Origin: Corynebacterium marinum DSM 44953
GTDB lineage: Bacteria > Actinomycetota > Actinomycetes > Mycobacteriales > Mycobacteriaceae
DNA length: 64,000 nucleotides
Assembly: GCF_000835165.1 (NCBI RefSeq)
Contig: NZ_CP007790.1
Coordinates: 1,798,001 to 1,862,000 of the forward strand
Reading direction: 5' to 3'
A program made the position numbers and the translations under genes. The notes beneath the pieces are model-generated. The model saw only the letters and a program-made list of their open reading frames with translations, ran no database searches and was not told the DNA's origin. Below, piece after piece: positions 9,477-19,041 of this stretch (the first letter of the stretch is position 1; each line of letters opens with the position of its first letter).

Positions 9477-10814
9477 TCAGTAGTCCAGGTTGGAACGCAG
9501 CTCCCAGGGCGTGATCTGCTCCTGGTAGTTGTGCCACTCATTCCATTTGGAGCGCAGAAAGTACTCGTAGACGTGCTCGCCCAGAATATCGGCGACGAAA
9601 TCAGATTTCTCCAGGATCCGCAGCGACTGGTCCAGCGACGCCGGGAGGTCCTTGTAGCCCATCGCCATCCGCTCGCGGCGGGTGAGGCGCGAGATGTCGT
9701 CCTCCGCCGGGTCCCGGAGCTCGTGCTCCTCGCGGATGCCCTCCAACCCGGCGGCGAGAAGGACGGAGAACGCTAGGTAGGGGTTGGTTGCCGAGTCCGG
9801 CGACCGGACCTCCACCCGCCGCGAATCCGCCTTGGTCAACCGGTAGGTGGGGACCCGCACAAGCGCCGAACGGTTGGACACGCCCCAGGTGGCGGCCGTC
9901 GGTGCCTCGTTGCCGAACACGATGCGCTTGTAGGAGTTCGGCCACTGGTTGGTCACCGCTGAGATCTCCGGCGCCCGGTGCAGGATGCCGGCGATGAAGT
10001 GCTTCGCCGTCTTCGATAGCGAGATCTCGTCGTCCGGGTCGTGGAAGGCGTTGGTGTCCCCCTCGAACAGCGAGATGTGCGAGTGCATCGCCGAACCGGC
10101 GTGTTCGGTGAAGGGCTTGGGCATGAACGTGGCGCGCACGCCGTTGGCCGCGGCCACCTGTTTGATTAGGTAGCGGAAGGTCATGATGTTGTCCGCCATG
10201 GTCAGCGCGTCCGCGTGCCGCAGGTCGATCTCCTGCTGGCCGGGGGCGGTCTCGTGGTGGGAGAACTCGGTGACGATGCCCATCGCGTCCAGCGCGGTCA
10301 TCGCTTCGCGACGGAAGCGGGGCGCAATGTTGTGCGACGCCTGGTCGAAGTAGCCGCCGTTGTCGGTGGGTTCGATGCTGCCCGGATCCGCGCCCGGCTG
10401 GAAGAGGTAGAACTCGATCTCCGGCGAGATCATGCACGTGAATCCCTCGTCGGCGGCGAGCTTCACCTGCCGGCGCAGGATCTGCCGAGGATCAGACCAG
10501 GAGGGTTGCCCGTCGGGCATGGTGATGTCGCAGAACATCCGCGCGGTCTGCAGCTCCGGGTGATCCGTGTCGAAGGGCAGGATCTGGAAGGTCGAGGGGT
10601 CGGGCAGGGCGATCGTGTCGGATTCCGAGATCCGCGACAGCCCCTCGATCGAGGAGCCGTCGAACCCGACCCCCTCCTCGAACGCGCCCTCCAGCTCGGA
10701 CGGGCTCATCATGACGGATTTCAGATATCCGAGGATGTCGGTGAACCACAGCCGGATGAAACGGATCTCCCGTTCCTCGACGGCACGCAGCACGAATTCC
10801 TGTTGGCGATTCAT
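9477..10814 (-). CDS. glnA2: Glutamine synthetase type I paralogue
   Basis: A 445-residue type I glutamine synthetase fold: an N-terminal beta-grasp domain, then the catalytic barrel with GFDGSSIEG, PEIEFYL, HHETAPGQQEIDLR, AGSAMHSHIS, NEAPTAATWGVSNRS and RRVEVRSPD, all metal, ATP or substrate positions of the family. The start is the ATG at 10814, since upstream codons have no family similarity. The gene directly precedes glnE, the conserved actinobacterial order for GlnA2. Known family context: the main ammonium-assimilating enzyme is GlnA; GlnA2 is a non-essential paralogue with weak or alternative activity in several genera. Confidence 0.93.
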   Translation of the reverse strand: MNRQQEFVLRAVEEREIRFIRLWFTDILGYLKSVMMSPSELEGAFEEGVGFDGSSIEGLSRISESDTIALPDPSTFQILPFDTDHPELQTARMFCDITMPDGQPSWSDPRQILRRQVKLAADEGFTCMISPEIEFYLFQPGADPGSIEPTDNGGYFDQASHNIAPRFRREAMTALDAMGIVTEFSHHETAPGQQEIDLRHADALTMADNIMTFRYLIKQVAAANGVRATFMPKPFTEHAGSAMHSHISLFEGDTNAFHDPDDEISLSKTAKHFIAGILHRAPEISAVTNQWPNSYKRIVFGNEAPTAATWGVSNRSALVRVPTYRLTKADSRRVEVRSPDSATNPYLAFSVLLAAGLEGIREEHELRDPAEDDISRLTRRERMAMGYKDLPASLDQSLRILEKSDFVADILGEHVYEYFLRSKWNEWHNYQEQITPWELRSNLDY

Positions 10815-11026
10815 GCCCCCAACTCTAATTGCGCACCCGACACGGCCGGTCCAAACCAGGTGTCCCGGCACCGTAAACGGGTGCGGGCGGGGGTGGTGAG
10901 CCCGGCCCCTCCCCGCAGTTCGCCAGGGCTCGCGCCGCCGGGCGGGGGTGCCTATGTCGGGCCCCCGTGATCCACTGATCCCGAACGAACACATCGAACA
11001 CCTTTTCCCACGAACGGAGCCAGACC

Positions 11027-12154
11027 ATGACCCCCTCCATCCTCCCCGCTTTCACCGACGCCTTCGCCTCCTACGACGCCGCCATGGCCGAGAGCCTCGC
11101 TGACCCCGAGCACGTCCGCCGGGAGGAACTCCAGTGGACCATCGTCGACCGGCTCGTTCTCGCCGCCTGCCGGGGATGGACGCCCGACGATGTCCGCCAC
11201 CTCCTCGATTCCTCGGTCGACCCGTTCCTGGCTGCCGCCCATCACCGGGTCGCGGCCGTCGCCCCCGACACCGTCCGCGCCGCGTGGCAGCGCCAGTGCC
11301 GGCAGCCGGGCAACAGGCGCACCACCGAATGCGCGACCGGAAGGATGGAGGAAATCGCCGACCGCCTCCGCATCCTGCCCGACTTCAACGACACGGAACT
11401 GCTCACCGACCTCCCCCTCCTGCAGGAACGCGACACCGGCCCGGCCGGGCTGAGCGTCGAACAGCGCCGCGCCCTCCAGCGGATCACGGGCCTGCTGAAG
11501 AAGGCCGAATCCACCACCTTCGCCGCCGAGGCGGACAGCCTCGTGGCCAAGGCCCAGCAGCTGCGTCAGCGTTACCGGATCGACAACGCCTGCCCCGGCG
11601 GCCTCTCCCCCGCGCCGGGCGACCTCGTCAGCGTGCGGATCAGGCTGGCGGCCCCCTGGGTCAGACAGCAGTTTCTGCTGTTGAGCAGGGTCTCGTTCGC
11701 CAACTCGTGCCGTGCCGTCCTGTTCCGGGGCATCGGGATCGCCAGCCTGATCGGGCACCCGGACGACGTCCGCCATGTAGCCGAGCTGTTCAGCAGCCTC
11801 AACCATCAACGCGTCTACTTCATGCGCACCTCCCCCGGCGCGCGCGAGGCTGCGCGGGCGGGGCAGACCTCGGCCTACCGGCGCGCTTTTCTCTTCAGCT
11901 ACGCAATCCGCGTCGGCGACCTGCTCACCTCGGCCGCCGACGAGGTTTCCCTGACTCCGCACGAGGCGGAGAACGCTCTGCCGGTCCTGGCCCGCCGCGA
12001 CGAGGTCGCGGGGGTGGCCGCCGACCGTCTCTTCCCGCGGACGACCGGCATGGCCTTCGGTCACGGACATCACGCGTCCGGATCTGCCGACGGTGTCAGA
12101 GCCGCCGAGCGCTCCCGCCTTGAACCCGGAGGCAGGTCCGTGGAAAGTGCCTGA
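11027..12154 (+). CDS. DUF2786 domain protein
   Basis: A 375-residue soluble protein with a DUF2786 core at about residues 145-185 (LQRITGLLKKAESTTF.AEAD.LVAKAQQLRQRYRI). The region after it (200-330) is an alpha/beta domain with LSRVSFANSCRAVLF and the LFSSLNHQRVYFMR segment typical of long actinobacterial members. ATG at 11027 follows a purine-rich AACGGAGCC. It is divergent from glnA2 over 212 bp. Biochemical function unknown. Confidence 0.8.
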   Translation: MTPSILPAFTDAFASYDAAMAESLADPEHVRREELQWTIVDRLVLAACRGWTPDDVRHLLDSSVDPFLAAAHHRVAAVAPDTVRAAWQRQCRQPGNRRTTECATGRMEEIADRLRILPDFNDTELLTDLPLLQERDTGPAGLSVEQRRALQRITGLLKKAESTTFAAEADSLVAKAQQLRQRYRIDNACPGGLSPAPGDLVSVRIRLAAPWVRQQFLLLSRVSFANSCRAVLFRGIGIASLIGHPDDVRHVAELFSSLNHQRVYFMRTSPGAREAARAGQTSAYRRAFLFSYAIRVGDLLTSAADEVSLTPHEAENALPVLARRDEVAGVAADRLFPRTTGMAFGHGHHASGSADGVRAAERSRLEPGGRSVESA

Positions 12155-12252
12155 CCCGCCGCTCGAACCGCTTCCTGTGGCGGTAGGTTGTAGGCATCAG
12201 GTGTCATTCCCTGAGCATTGTTCTCGCAGCGCAGATTCCGGAGGAACCCACC

Positions 12253-14049
12253 ATGTCCACCCGCACTTTCCTAGAGGTAGAAGCAAAGTTCGCCGTGGTC
12301 GACACCGCCGTGGTGCCAGACCTGACACGGCTGGCGGGGGTGGAGGCCATCGCCTCGACCAAGACCCACCGGATGTCCGCCATCTACTACGACACCACCG
12401 ACCTGCGCCTCACCCGCTCGCGGATCACCCTGCGCCGCCGCGAAGGCGGGGACGACGACGGGTGGCACCTCAAGCTGCCGGCCGTCGCCGGCCGCCTGGA
12501 GGTTCACGCCGACCTGGGGGAGCCCGTGGACGGTCTGTACCAGGTGCCGGAGGAGATCCTCTCCCAGGTCCGTGCCCTCGTCCGGCGGGAGGAGTTGCAG
12601 CCCATCGCGCAGGTGGACAATGAGCGGGTGGAGTCGGTGCTCGCTGACGCGGAAGGCCGTCCGCTGGCCGAGTTCTGCGACGACCACGTCTCGGCCTGGT
12701 CCCTGCTGCCCGGCGGTTCGCCCTCCTCCTGGCGGGAATGGGAGATCGAGCTCGCCGGGGAGACCCCCGGCACCGAGCAGGGGGAGAACATCCTGCATTC
12801 CGCCACCCAGCTGTTCATCAGCGCCGGCGCCCGGGTCTCCTCCTCCCCCGCCAAGCTGGTCATGGCTCTCGGCGACTCCGTCCACCAGGCTCCGCTGCCG
12901 CCCTTCCTCGTGGACGCCGACGTCGATCCCGATTCCCCGGCCGCCGCGGTCGTCGCGGCGCTCAAGCTCAACCGGGACAAACTGCATGAGTACGACCCGA
13001 AGGTGCGCCGCGACGAGTGGGACTCGGTCCACCAGATGCGCGTGGCCACCCGGGAACTGCGCAGCCACATGGAGACCTTCAACGGGATCCTCGGCGGCGA
13101 GGAACTCGAGTACATCGAGTCCGAACTGAAGCTCCTGGCCAGCATGCTGGGTTACGCCCGCGACGCGGAGGTCGTGGAGGAACGTTTCCTCCGCCTGCTG
13201 GACTCGGAGGATTCCGACATCCTCGACGAGACCACCCGGGGGCACCTCCGGGAGGACATGGGTACGGAGTACCGCCGCGCCCACCGCCGGGTCATCGCCA
13301 CCCTGAACTCCGACCGCTACCTCGATCTGCTGGACGCCATCGACAGCCTCCTCGCCGATCCGCCGGTCGTCGGCGCCCACGCCGCCGGCCCGGGCACTCC
13401 CGAGAAGGTGGATGAGGCTGACGATACGGAGCAGCCAGCCGCCGACCTGCCCGCCGGGGATGAGGCGGAGACCGGGGAGCCCGTCGCCGAGGTCGCCCCC
13501 GAAGAAGAAGTTGCCGAGACCGTTGCACCGCAGCCGCAGACCGCGGAGGAGGTCGAGGCGATCCTCTCCGAGCATCTGGAGGAGGCCTACCAGCGGCTGA
13601 TAAAGCGGCACCGCAAGGCGGTGGAGAACTGGGAGAACCCCGAGCTCACGCTGCACCAGCGCGAGGACTACTTCCACGACATGCGCAAGTCCGCGAAGAA
13701 GCTGCGCTACGCCGCGGAGGCCGTCGGGGCGGCAACCTCGCTGAAGACCAAGCGCCTGTACAACGCCTGCAAGCAGATGCAGTCCAGTCTGGGCGATTTC
13801 CAGGACGCGGTGACCTCCCGCGACAGGCTCGTGCAGATGGCGGACGCCGCCCGCCGGCGCGGGGAGGACACCTTCGGTTACGGGCTGCTCTACCAGCGCG
13901 AACGCGCCATCGGCCTGAAGTCGCTCGAGGAGTACTCGGAAGAGGTCAAGGCCATCAGGTCCGCGTACGAGCGGCTGACGAAGAATGCCAAGGAGCAGGC
14001 CAAGAAGAAGAACCGGAAAGACCGCAAAGAGGAGAAGAAGCAGAAGTAG
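12253..14049 (+). CDS. CYTH-CHAD fusion protein (triphosphate tunnel/polyphosphate-binding)
   Basis: A 598-residue cytoplasmic protein. The N-terminal ~190 residues are a CYTH triphosphate-tunnel domain (EVEAKFAVV, YYDTTDLRL, RRREGGDDDGWHLKLP), the fold of thiamine triphosphatases and inorganic triphosphatases. From ~225 on is a CHAD helical domain with conserved His/Arg/Lys (VHQMRVATRELRSHMETF, DYFHDMRKSAKKLRYAAEAV), which binds polyphosphate. The CHAD domain is interrupted by a Glu/Pro/Ala-rich acidic linker (~375-430) and ends in a Lys/Glu-rich tail. It matches the Rv2226 position downstream of glnA2 in mycobacteria. A perfect stem-loop follows the stop. Confidence 0.9.
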   Translation: MSTRTFLEVEAKFAVVDTAVVPDLTRLAGVEAIASTKTHRMSAIYYDTTDLRLTRSRITLRRREGGDDDGWHLKLPAVAGRLEVHADLGEPVDGLYQVPEEILSQVRALVRREELQPIAQVDNERVESVLADAEGRPLAEFCDDHVSAWSLLPGGSPSSWREWEIELAGETPGTEQGENILHSATQLFISAGARVSSSPAKLVMALGDSVHQAPLPPFLVDADVDPDSPAAAVVAALKLNRDKLHEYDPKVRRDEWDSVHQMRVATRELRSHMETFNGILGGEELEYIESELKLLASMLGYARDAEVVEERFLRLLDSEDSDILDETTRGHLREDMGTEYRRAHRRVIATLNSDRYLDLLDAIDSLLADPPVVGAHAAGPGTPEKVDEADDTEQPAADLPAGDEAETGEPVAEVAPEEEVAETVAPQPQTAEEVEAILSEHLEEAYQRLIKRHRKAVENWENPELTLHQREDYFHDMRKSAKKLRYAAEAVGAATSLKTKRLYNACKQMQSSLGDFQDAVTSRDRLVQMADAARRRGEDTFGYGLLYQRERAIGLKSLEEYSEEVKAIRSAYERLTKNAKEQAKKKNRKDRKEEKKQK

Positions 14050-14050
14050 C

Positions 14051-14096
14051 GCAGGTGGCCCCGCCAGCCGGATTCCCGGACGGCGGGGCCACCTGC
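14051..14096. terminator. Strong hairpin, probably bidirectional terminator
   Basis: A perfect 15 bp inverted repeat (GCAGGTGGCCCCGCC at 14051-14065 and its complement at 14082-14096) with a 16-nt loop starts just after the CYTH-CHAD stop and ends 20 bp before the stop of the convergent small gene. A clear T-run is absent on the plus side. Confidence 0.75.
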
Positions 14097-14115
14097 TCGG
14101 GGGCCTGCGACGGAG

Positions 14116-14337
14116 CTACTTCGTGGTGGGATCCCAGGCGGCGGGCTTGCCCCAGTCGTCCTCGGCGGCGTCTTCCGCGTCGGCTGCTGCCCGGCGCGCG
14201 GCGGCCGTCTCCAGGGCGTGGGCGGCTTCCTCACGGGTGTCGTAGGGTCCCATGCGGTCGTCCCAGGCGCCTTCCTTGCCCTGGGTCACTCGACCGGTCT
14301 TGGGGTCGAAATACCATTTCTCGTCTTCGGGGGTCAT
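14116..14337 (-). CDS. Small SPOR-like conserved corynebacterial protein (73 residues)
   Basis: ATG at 14337 is preceded by AAGGAGGAAAGC, a good ribosome site. The product begins MTPEDEKWYFDPKTGRVTQGK, the stereotyped N-terminus of a short actinobacterial family that is often labelled 'SPOR domain-containing' because of the WYFDP..G.V......RMGPYDTREEAAHAL pattern. The rest is an Ala/Arg/Asp-rich helix. It may bind cell-wall glycan if the SPOR assignment holds, but no export signal is seen. Divergent from the GHMP kinase-like gene. Confidence 0.75.
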   Translation of the reverse strand: MTPEDEKWYFDPKTGRVTQGKEGAWDDRMGPYDTREEAAHALETAAARRAAADAEDAAEDDWGKPAAWDPTTK

Positions 14338-14451
14338 GCTTTCCTCCTTCGGTGAGACTGTCCGATTGATGCATCCCAGGCTACCCGCCCTCAGTCCAGC
14401 AGGGCGGGGACTAAAGTGAGGGATGACACGAGTGTAAGGAGCACAACCACC

Positions 14452-15735
14452 ATGCCGATGTGGCCCACAGCCGAGACTTCCGCCGCCGACCGTGCGCGCG
14501 CCGCCCACCGGGAAGAGGTGGGAGCGGATCCCGACCGGGTGGCCCACGCCCCGGCGACGTGGCTCCTCATCGGCGAGCACGTGGACCACTCCGGTGGCGT
14601 GGTGCTCGCCGCGCTGGCGGAGCCGGAGGTTGCCGTGGCGTTATCCCCGCGCAACGACGATCTGCTGAAGGTGACGGTGAACCGGACCACGCCCGGCGGG
14701 GTGCGGCACAGCGATGACCAGGTGAGCATGGGAGTCGTCGCGGAGCTGGCCGCCGCGCGTCAATCGGGCGTCGACGACCGCGGGCGCCCGGACGCGCCGC
14801 CCGCCCCGGAGACGGGGCCCGCGGTCCGGTTGGGGGGCATCGTGTGGACTCTGATCCACCGCCAGCTGCTCTCCCGGGACACCGGCGGCCTGGACGTCAC
14901 CGTGGTCACCGACATCCCGGACGGCATGGGGCTCGGCGATGAAGCCGCCCTGGACGCGGCCTTCGTGCTGGCTCTGCTCGGCGACGCGCCCGACCTCGAC
15001 GACGCCCCCGTGCGCACCCGCCTGGCCGAGGTGTGCAGCCAGGCGGCGGAGATGTTCTCCCCCGCCCCGCCGCTGCGGGCCCGGCACACCGTGGCGCTGC
15101 GCGGGTCGCGGGATGCGGTGTCCGTCATCGACTACGCCGACGGTTCCGTCACCCAGGCCCCCCACCCGCAGTCCGCGGCCCTCGAGTTCTTCGCCATCTC
15201 GGTGGACGGCGCGCGGACGAGGCGTTCGGGTGAGATCGCCCGACGGCGGAGTTTCATGGAGGACGCCTGCCACGCCTTCGGCACGGAGTCGTTGCGGCTG
15301 CTTCCCGACGCCCCGCAGCGCGTCGTCGAGTGGCTGACCGCGGTCCACCGGGTGCACGGCACGGAGGGCACCCCGTCGGTCGGCGAGGCCGCGGCGTGGC
15401 TGGCGTTTGAGGAGCACGAGACGGCCCGGGCGCAGCAGCTGGCGCGCGCGCTGCGTTCGCGCCGGATGGCCGACGTCTGGCCGCTGCTCGCCCAGTCCCA
15501 GTCCGGTCTGACCGGCCCGTACGGGTTGCCGGGTTCAGAAGCGATGGTGCAGCTGTGCCTGATGCGCGGTGCGCTGGGCGCCCGGGCCGCGTCGGCGGGC
15601 AACGTCGAGGGCGTCATCGCCGGTGTCCAGGGCCGGCACGCGGAGAACTTCGCGCGCGACCTCTCCGAGGACGGACTCGTCCTGGTGCGGTTGGGGCGGG
15701 GCCGGGTCGCGGGCGTCGAGAAGCAGGAGCCTTAG
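14452..15735 (+). CDS. Galactokinase-like GHMP-family protein with degenerate ATP loop
   Basis: A 427-residue protein; the ATG at 14452 follows TAAGGAG. The galactokinase signature is present at the N-terminus (LLIGEHVDHSGGVVLA), while the ATP-binding loop, normally P-x-x-x-G-L-S-S-S-A, reads PDGMGLGDEAALDAAF. The C-terminal third contains GxxGARAASAGNVEGVIAGV in place of the usual GARMTGAGFGG motif. Galactokinase phosphorylates galactose in the Leloir pathway; here both nucleotide loops depart from consensus and no other gal genes are adjacent, so activity on galactose is doubtful. It is convergent with the RNB nuclease gene. Confidence 0.75.
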   Translation: MPMWPTAETSAADRARAAHREEVGADPDRVAHAPATWLLIGEHVDHSGGVVLAALAEPEVAVALSPRNDDLLKVTVNRTTPGGVRHSDDQVSMGVVAELAAARQSGVDDRGRPDAPPAPETGPAVRLGGIVWTLIHRQLLSRDTGGLDVTVVTDIPDGMGLGDEAALDAAFVLALLGDAPDLDDAPVRTRLAEVCSQAAEMFSPAPPLRARHTVALRGSRDAVSVIDYADGSVTQAPHPQSAALEFFAISVDGARTRRSGEIARRRSFMEDACHAFGTESLRLLPDAPQRVVEWLTAVHRVHGTEGTPSVGEAAAWLAFEEHETARAQQLARALRSRRMADVWPLLAQSQSGLTGPYGLPGSEAMVQLCLMRGALGARAASAGNVEGVIAGVQGRHAENFARDLSEDGLVLVRLGRGRVAGVEKQEP

Positions 15736-15738
15736 GGC

Positions 15739-17136
15739 TCAGTCCGCCGGCCAGGCGAAGGCCACGTCGCGGGTCCCGACGTCCGCGCGGACGAGGGAGA
15801 CGCTCGTGGTGGTGCCCTGCTCCGGGTGGCCGAGGGCGTTGGCCAGGACAGGGGGACGGGGGACGAAGATCCGGGCCTGGTCGCGCTCGGCGTCGGAGGT
15901 GAGGATCACCGCATCGAAGTTGTGCCCGACCCAGGGCGCCAGGACGGTGGCTTCGGTCAGGTCGAGGCACGCCCGGTCGACGGTGCCGGCCAGCTGGGAG
16001 GTCCGCTGCATGGACTCGATGACGTCGCCGGCGCGCTCGGTCACCCAGGCCGGGATGTCCTGACCTGCGCAGATGGCCAGGCAGTATTCGGTGGCGAAGC
16101 GGTCGACGAGGCGGCGCAGCGGTGCGGTGACGTGGGCGTAGTGGCCGCCGATCCCGGCGTGGACCTCAGCTTCCCCGTCGGCGAGACTGACGTAGCCGGA
16201 GCCGCGGAGCAGTTTCTGGGCCTCGCGCATGACGGCCATGCCGCGGGCGTCGGTGGCGTCGGCGAGCTGGAGGAATTCACCGATCTCAAGGTCGTCGGAA
16301 AGCTCGTAGCCCAGGGCGCGGGCCTCGGCGCGGAAGGTGTCCTCGGATTCGGGGGTGGCGGGCCGCAGGGTCCGCAGGAGCCCGGCGCCGTGCTCGACCA
16401 TGAGGGAGCCGGCGCACATGCCGGTGAGCAGGGAGATCTCGGAGTTCCAGTCCATGACCTCGTGCCGGGGTTCGACGGTGAGTTCGTAGGTGCCGTCCCC
16501 GAGGTCCCGGACGCGCTGGGCGGGCAGGCGCAGGTTGATGGCGTGGCGGCGGAGCGCGGAGACCTCCCGGAGCTGGCCGACCTCCGGGAGCAGTGCTAGG
16601 GAGGGGTGCATGCCGCCGGCGAGGTAGTCGGCGTGGACGTCTTCGTAGTTGAGCCGGGCGTGCGAGCGGACCAGGGCCCGTTCGACGTGGAATTTCTCGA
16701 CCTCGCCGGCATCGTCGAGGTCGAAGGTCCACAGGACGGCGGGGCGGTCGACGTCCGGGAGCAGGGAGGCGGAATCCTCGGACAGCTCCGCCGGATGCAG
16801 CCGGGCCGGCTCGTCGGGGAGGTAGATGGTCTGCCCGCGGCGCAGCGATTCAGCTTCCAGGCGGCTGCCGGGTTCGATGAAGGCGGCGACGTCGGCGATG
16901 GCGTAGAGGACCCGGTAGCCCCTGGCGCGGCGCTCCAGGTACAGCGCCTGATCCAGGTCCATCGAGCCGACCGGGTCGAGGGTGACCAGGGGGACGTCGC
17001 GCGCGTCCCGGCGCACGGCCCCGAACCGGTCCCCCGCGGCCCCGGCGTCGGCGCGGAGCTCCGGCGGGAATTCGGTGGGCACGTCGAATTCCTCGGCGAT
17101 GCCACGGAAGTTCAGGGGCGCTGCATATAGCTTCAT
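15739..17136 (-). CDS. RNB-domain (RNase II family) exoribonuclease, short form
   Basis: A 465-residue protein that would degrade RNA 3' to 5'. The RNB catalytic pocket is visible: DPVGSMDLDQALYLER (the D-rich Mg site, ~53-68), ADVAAFIEPGS, TIYLPDEPARLHP, and a C-terminal region with HYAHVTAPLRRLVDRF (~335-350). Cold-shock domains found in E. coli RNase II/R at the N-terminus are missing, so this is the compact actinobacterial form. Start at ATG 17136. Next upstream gene on this strand is the alpha/beta hydrolase, 31 bp away. Confidence 0.88.
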   Translation of the reverse strand: MKLYAAPLNFRGIAEEFDVPTEFPPELRADAGAAGDRFGAVRRDARDVPLVTLDPVGSMDLDQALYLERRARGYRVLYAIADVAAFIEPGSRLEAESLRRGQTIYLPDEPARLHPAELSEDSASLLPDVDRPAVLWTFDLDDAGEVEKFHVERALVRSHARLNYEDVHADYLAGGMHPSLALLPEVGQLREVSALRRHAINLRLPAQRVRDLGDGTYELTVEPRHEVMDWNSEISLLTGMCAGSLMVEHGAGLLRTLRPATPESEDTFRAEARALGYELSDDLEIGEFLQLADATDARGMAVMREAQKLLRGSGYVSLADGEAEVHAGIGGHYAHVTAPLRRLVDRFATEYCLAICAGQDIPAWVTERAGDVIESMQRTSQLAGTVDRACLDLTEATVLAPWVGHNFDAVILTSDAERDQARIFVPRPPVLANALGHPEQGTTTSVSLVRADVGTRDVAFAWPAD

Positions 17137-17167
17137 GACGCCCCATTCTTACACAGCCCCGCTTTTC

Positions 17168-18217
17168 TCAGGATGCGAACAGTTCCGCCAGGTTCCGGTT
17201 GACCTGCTCCATGTAGGAGGGGACAAAACCGAAGAGGCCGAAATGTCCGGCGACGTCGTCGATGACGCGCAGCTCTCCGTCGGGGATCAGCTCCGACTCG
17301 GCGGCGCAGTCGCGGACGGGGAAGAACATGTCCTCGCTGATCGGCATGGTGAACACCTTCGCCTGCACCCGGCCGAGCGCCTGGGCGAGGTCTCCCCCGG
17401 CATGCTGGGACACGTCGCCGTGCTGCCATTTCTGACCCATGACCAGCAGGGAGTTCGGGTCGAGGGCGGCGAAGATCGGCTCGAGGAACTCCTCGACGGT
17501 CTGCTGCGGGGTCTCGAAGCCGAGGGCACGCCACTCCTCCTGCTTCCACCACTCGGTGGACAGCCCCATGACCGCCCACACGCGGGCGTGGTGTTTGAGG
17601 CCCGCGACGACCTCTTTGTTGCTGGCGTACTCCCCGCCGTTGAATCCGGGGTCGGAGGTGACGGCGTCGATGAGCACCTGGGTGAACAGGAAGTCGTGCG
17701 GGGTGTTCTTCGCGGTGCCGGCGATCGGCGCGGCGCGGCGGACGCGGTCGGGGAAACGCACCGCCCACTCGTAGGCCTGCTGGGCTCCCATGGACGCACC
17801 GACCACGGCGAAGAGTTCGGTGACGCCGAAGTGCTCGCGCAGCAGCCGCTCCTGGGCGACGACGTCGTCGCCGATGGTGACGAAGGGGAAGCGGGACATG
17901 GCGATCATCTCGTCGCCCGTGTTGTGCGGCGAGGTGGACAGGCCGTTGCCGATCTGGTTGACGATGACGATGAAGTACTTCGACGGATCCAGCGCGTGCT
18001 CGGGGCCGATGTAGGTGTCCAGCCACGCCTGGTGCGTGCCGGTGAACCAGGTGGGGATGAGGATGGTGTTGTCGCGCGCCTCGTTGAGCGTGCCCCGGGT
18101 GGCCACGGCCAGCTGGCAGTCCTCGATGGAGCCGCCGTGCTCGAGATCGAGCCGGCCGATGCTGATCAGCTCGTGCTGGCCCTGGACTTCGGGGGTGTAG
18201 AAGGGGTTGTGGTACAC
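17168..18217 (-). CDS. Homoserine O-acetyltransferase-family alpha/beta hydrolase
   Basis: A 349-residue alpha/beta hydrolase of the MetX superfamily. The nucleophile elbow is VGASMGAQQAYEWA, the acid is probably D in the EDMFFPVRD stretch, and the His is in DDVAGHFGLFGF near the C-terminus. The N-terminal LAVATRGTLNEARDNTILIPTWFTG pattern is typical of MetX-like proteins. The genuine MetX elbow is usually GxSMGG, so substrate identity (homoserine versus another acyl acceptor) is unclear. The GTG at 18217 was chosen because AAGGAG lies 9 nt upstream; the frame is open further upstream without similarity. Confidence 0.8.
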   Translation of the reverse strand: MYHNPFYTPEVQGQHELISIGRLDLEHGGSIEDCQLAVATRGTLNEARDNTILIPTWFTGTHQAWLDTYIGPEHALDPSKYFIVIVNQIGNGLSTSPHNTGDEMIAMSRFPFVTIGDDVVAQERLLREHFGVTELFAVVGASMGAQQAYEWAVRFPDRVRRAAPIAGTAKNTPHDFLFTQVLIDAVTSDPGFNGGEYASNKEVVAGLKHHARVWAVMGLSTEWWKQEEWRALGFETPQQTVEEFLEPIFAALDPNSLLVMGQKWQHGDVSQHAGGDLAQALGRVQAKVFTMPISEDMFFPVRDCAAESELIPDGELRVIDDVAGHFGLFGFVPSYMEQVNRNLAELFAS

Positions 18218-18321
18218 GGTCGGGTTCTCCTTCGGCGCGCGCTGACACGGTCTCCAGTCACGGAATGTGACATGACACACACCTTACGGGTCTGCGCCCG
18301 GGCCGGGTACGGTATTGCCCC

Positions 18322-18573
18322 ATGAGTTCCGATCAGCCCGCCGACACCTTCCCCCTCCGCCTCTCCGACACGCATCTGGCCCAGCTGGAGATGCTGGCCG
18401 ACGAATCCGGCCGCTCCCCCGACCAGGTCGTCGCCGAACTGATCCGCCGGGAGTGGGAGCGCTACTCGGCGCGGCAGGGCGTGTGCACCGCGTCAGACAA
18501 CATCGAAGCGGCGCGCGGGGCCGTGGAACGGCAGTTGCGGGCCGCCGCGGCGGGGAAACACACTGAACAGGGC

Positions 18574-18579
<6 letters not shown>
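18322..18579 (+). CDS. Ribbon-helix-helix (CopG-like) DNA-binding protein
   Basis: An 85-residue protein with FPLRLSDTHLAQLEMLADESGRSPDQVVAELIRREWERY, a beta-strand followed by two helices as in Arc/CopG repressors. The C-terminal 30 residues are Ala/Arg-rich and variable. Proteins of this kind bind operator DNA as dimers, often as antitoxin or plasmid copy repressor, but no toxin gene is adjacent. The last 6 bp lie inside the complementary strand of the rnpB P1 helix. Confidence 0.75.
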
Positions 18580-18981
<402 letters not shown>

Positions 18982-19041
18982 GCGAGGCCCAACCTTACTC
19001 CGCCCGCCCGCGTTCCGGAAGAGCCCAGGTCAGACCGCCCT

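Noticed and set aside
14452..15735. A functional galK symbol for the GHMP-like gene
   Set aside because: The ATP loops are degenerate and there is no gal context, so no symbol was given.
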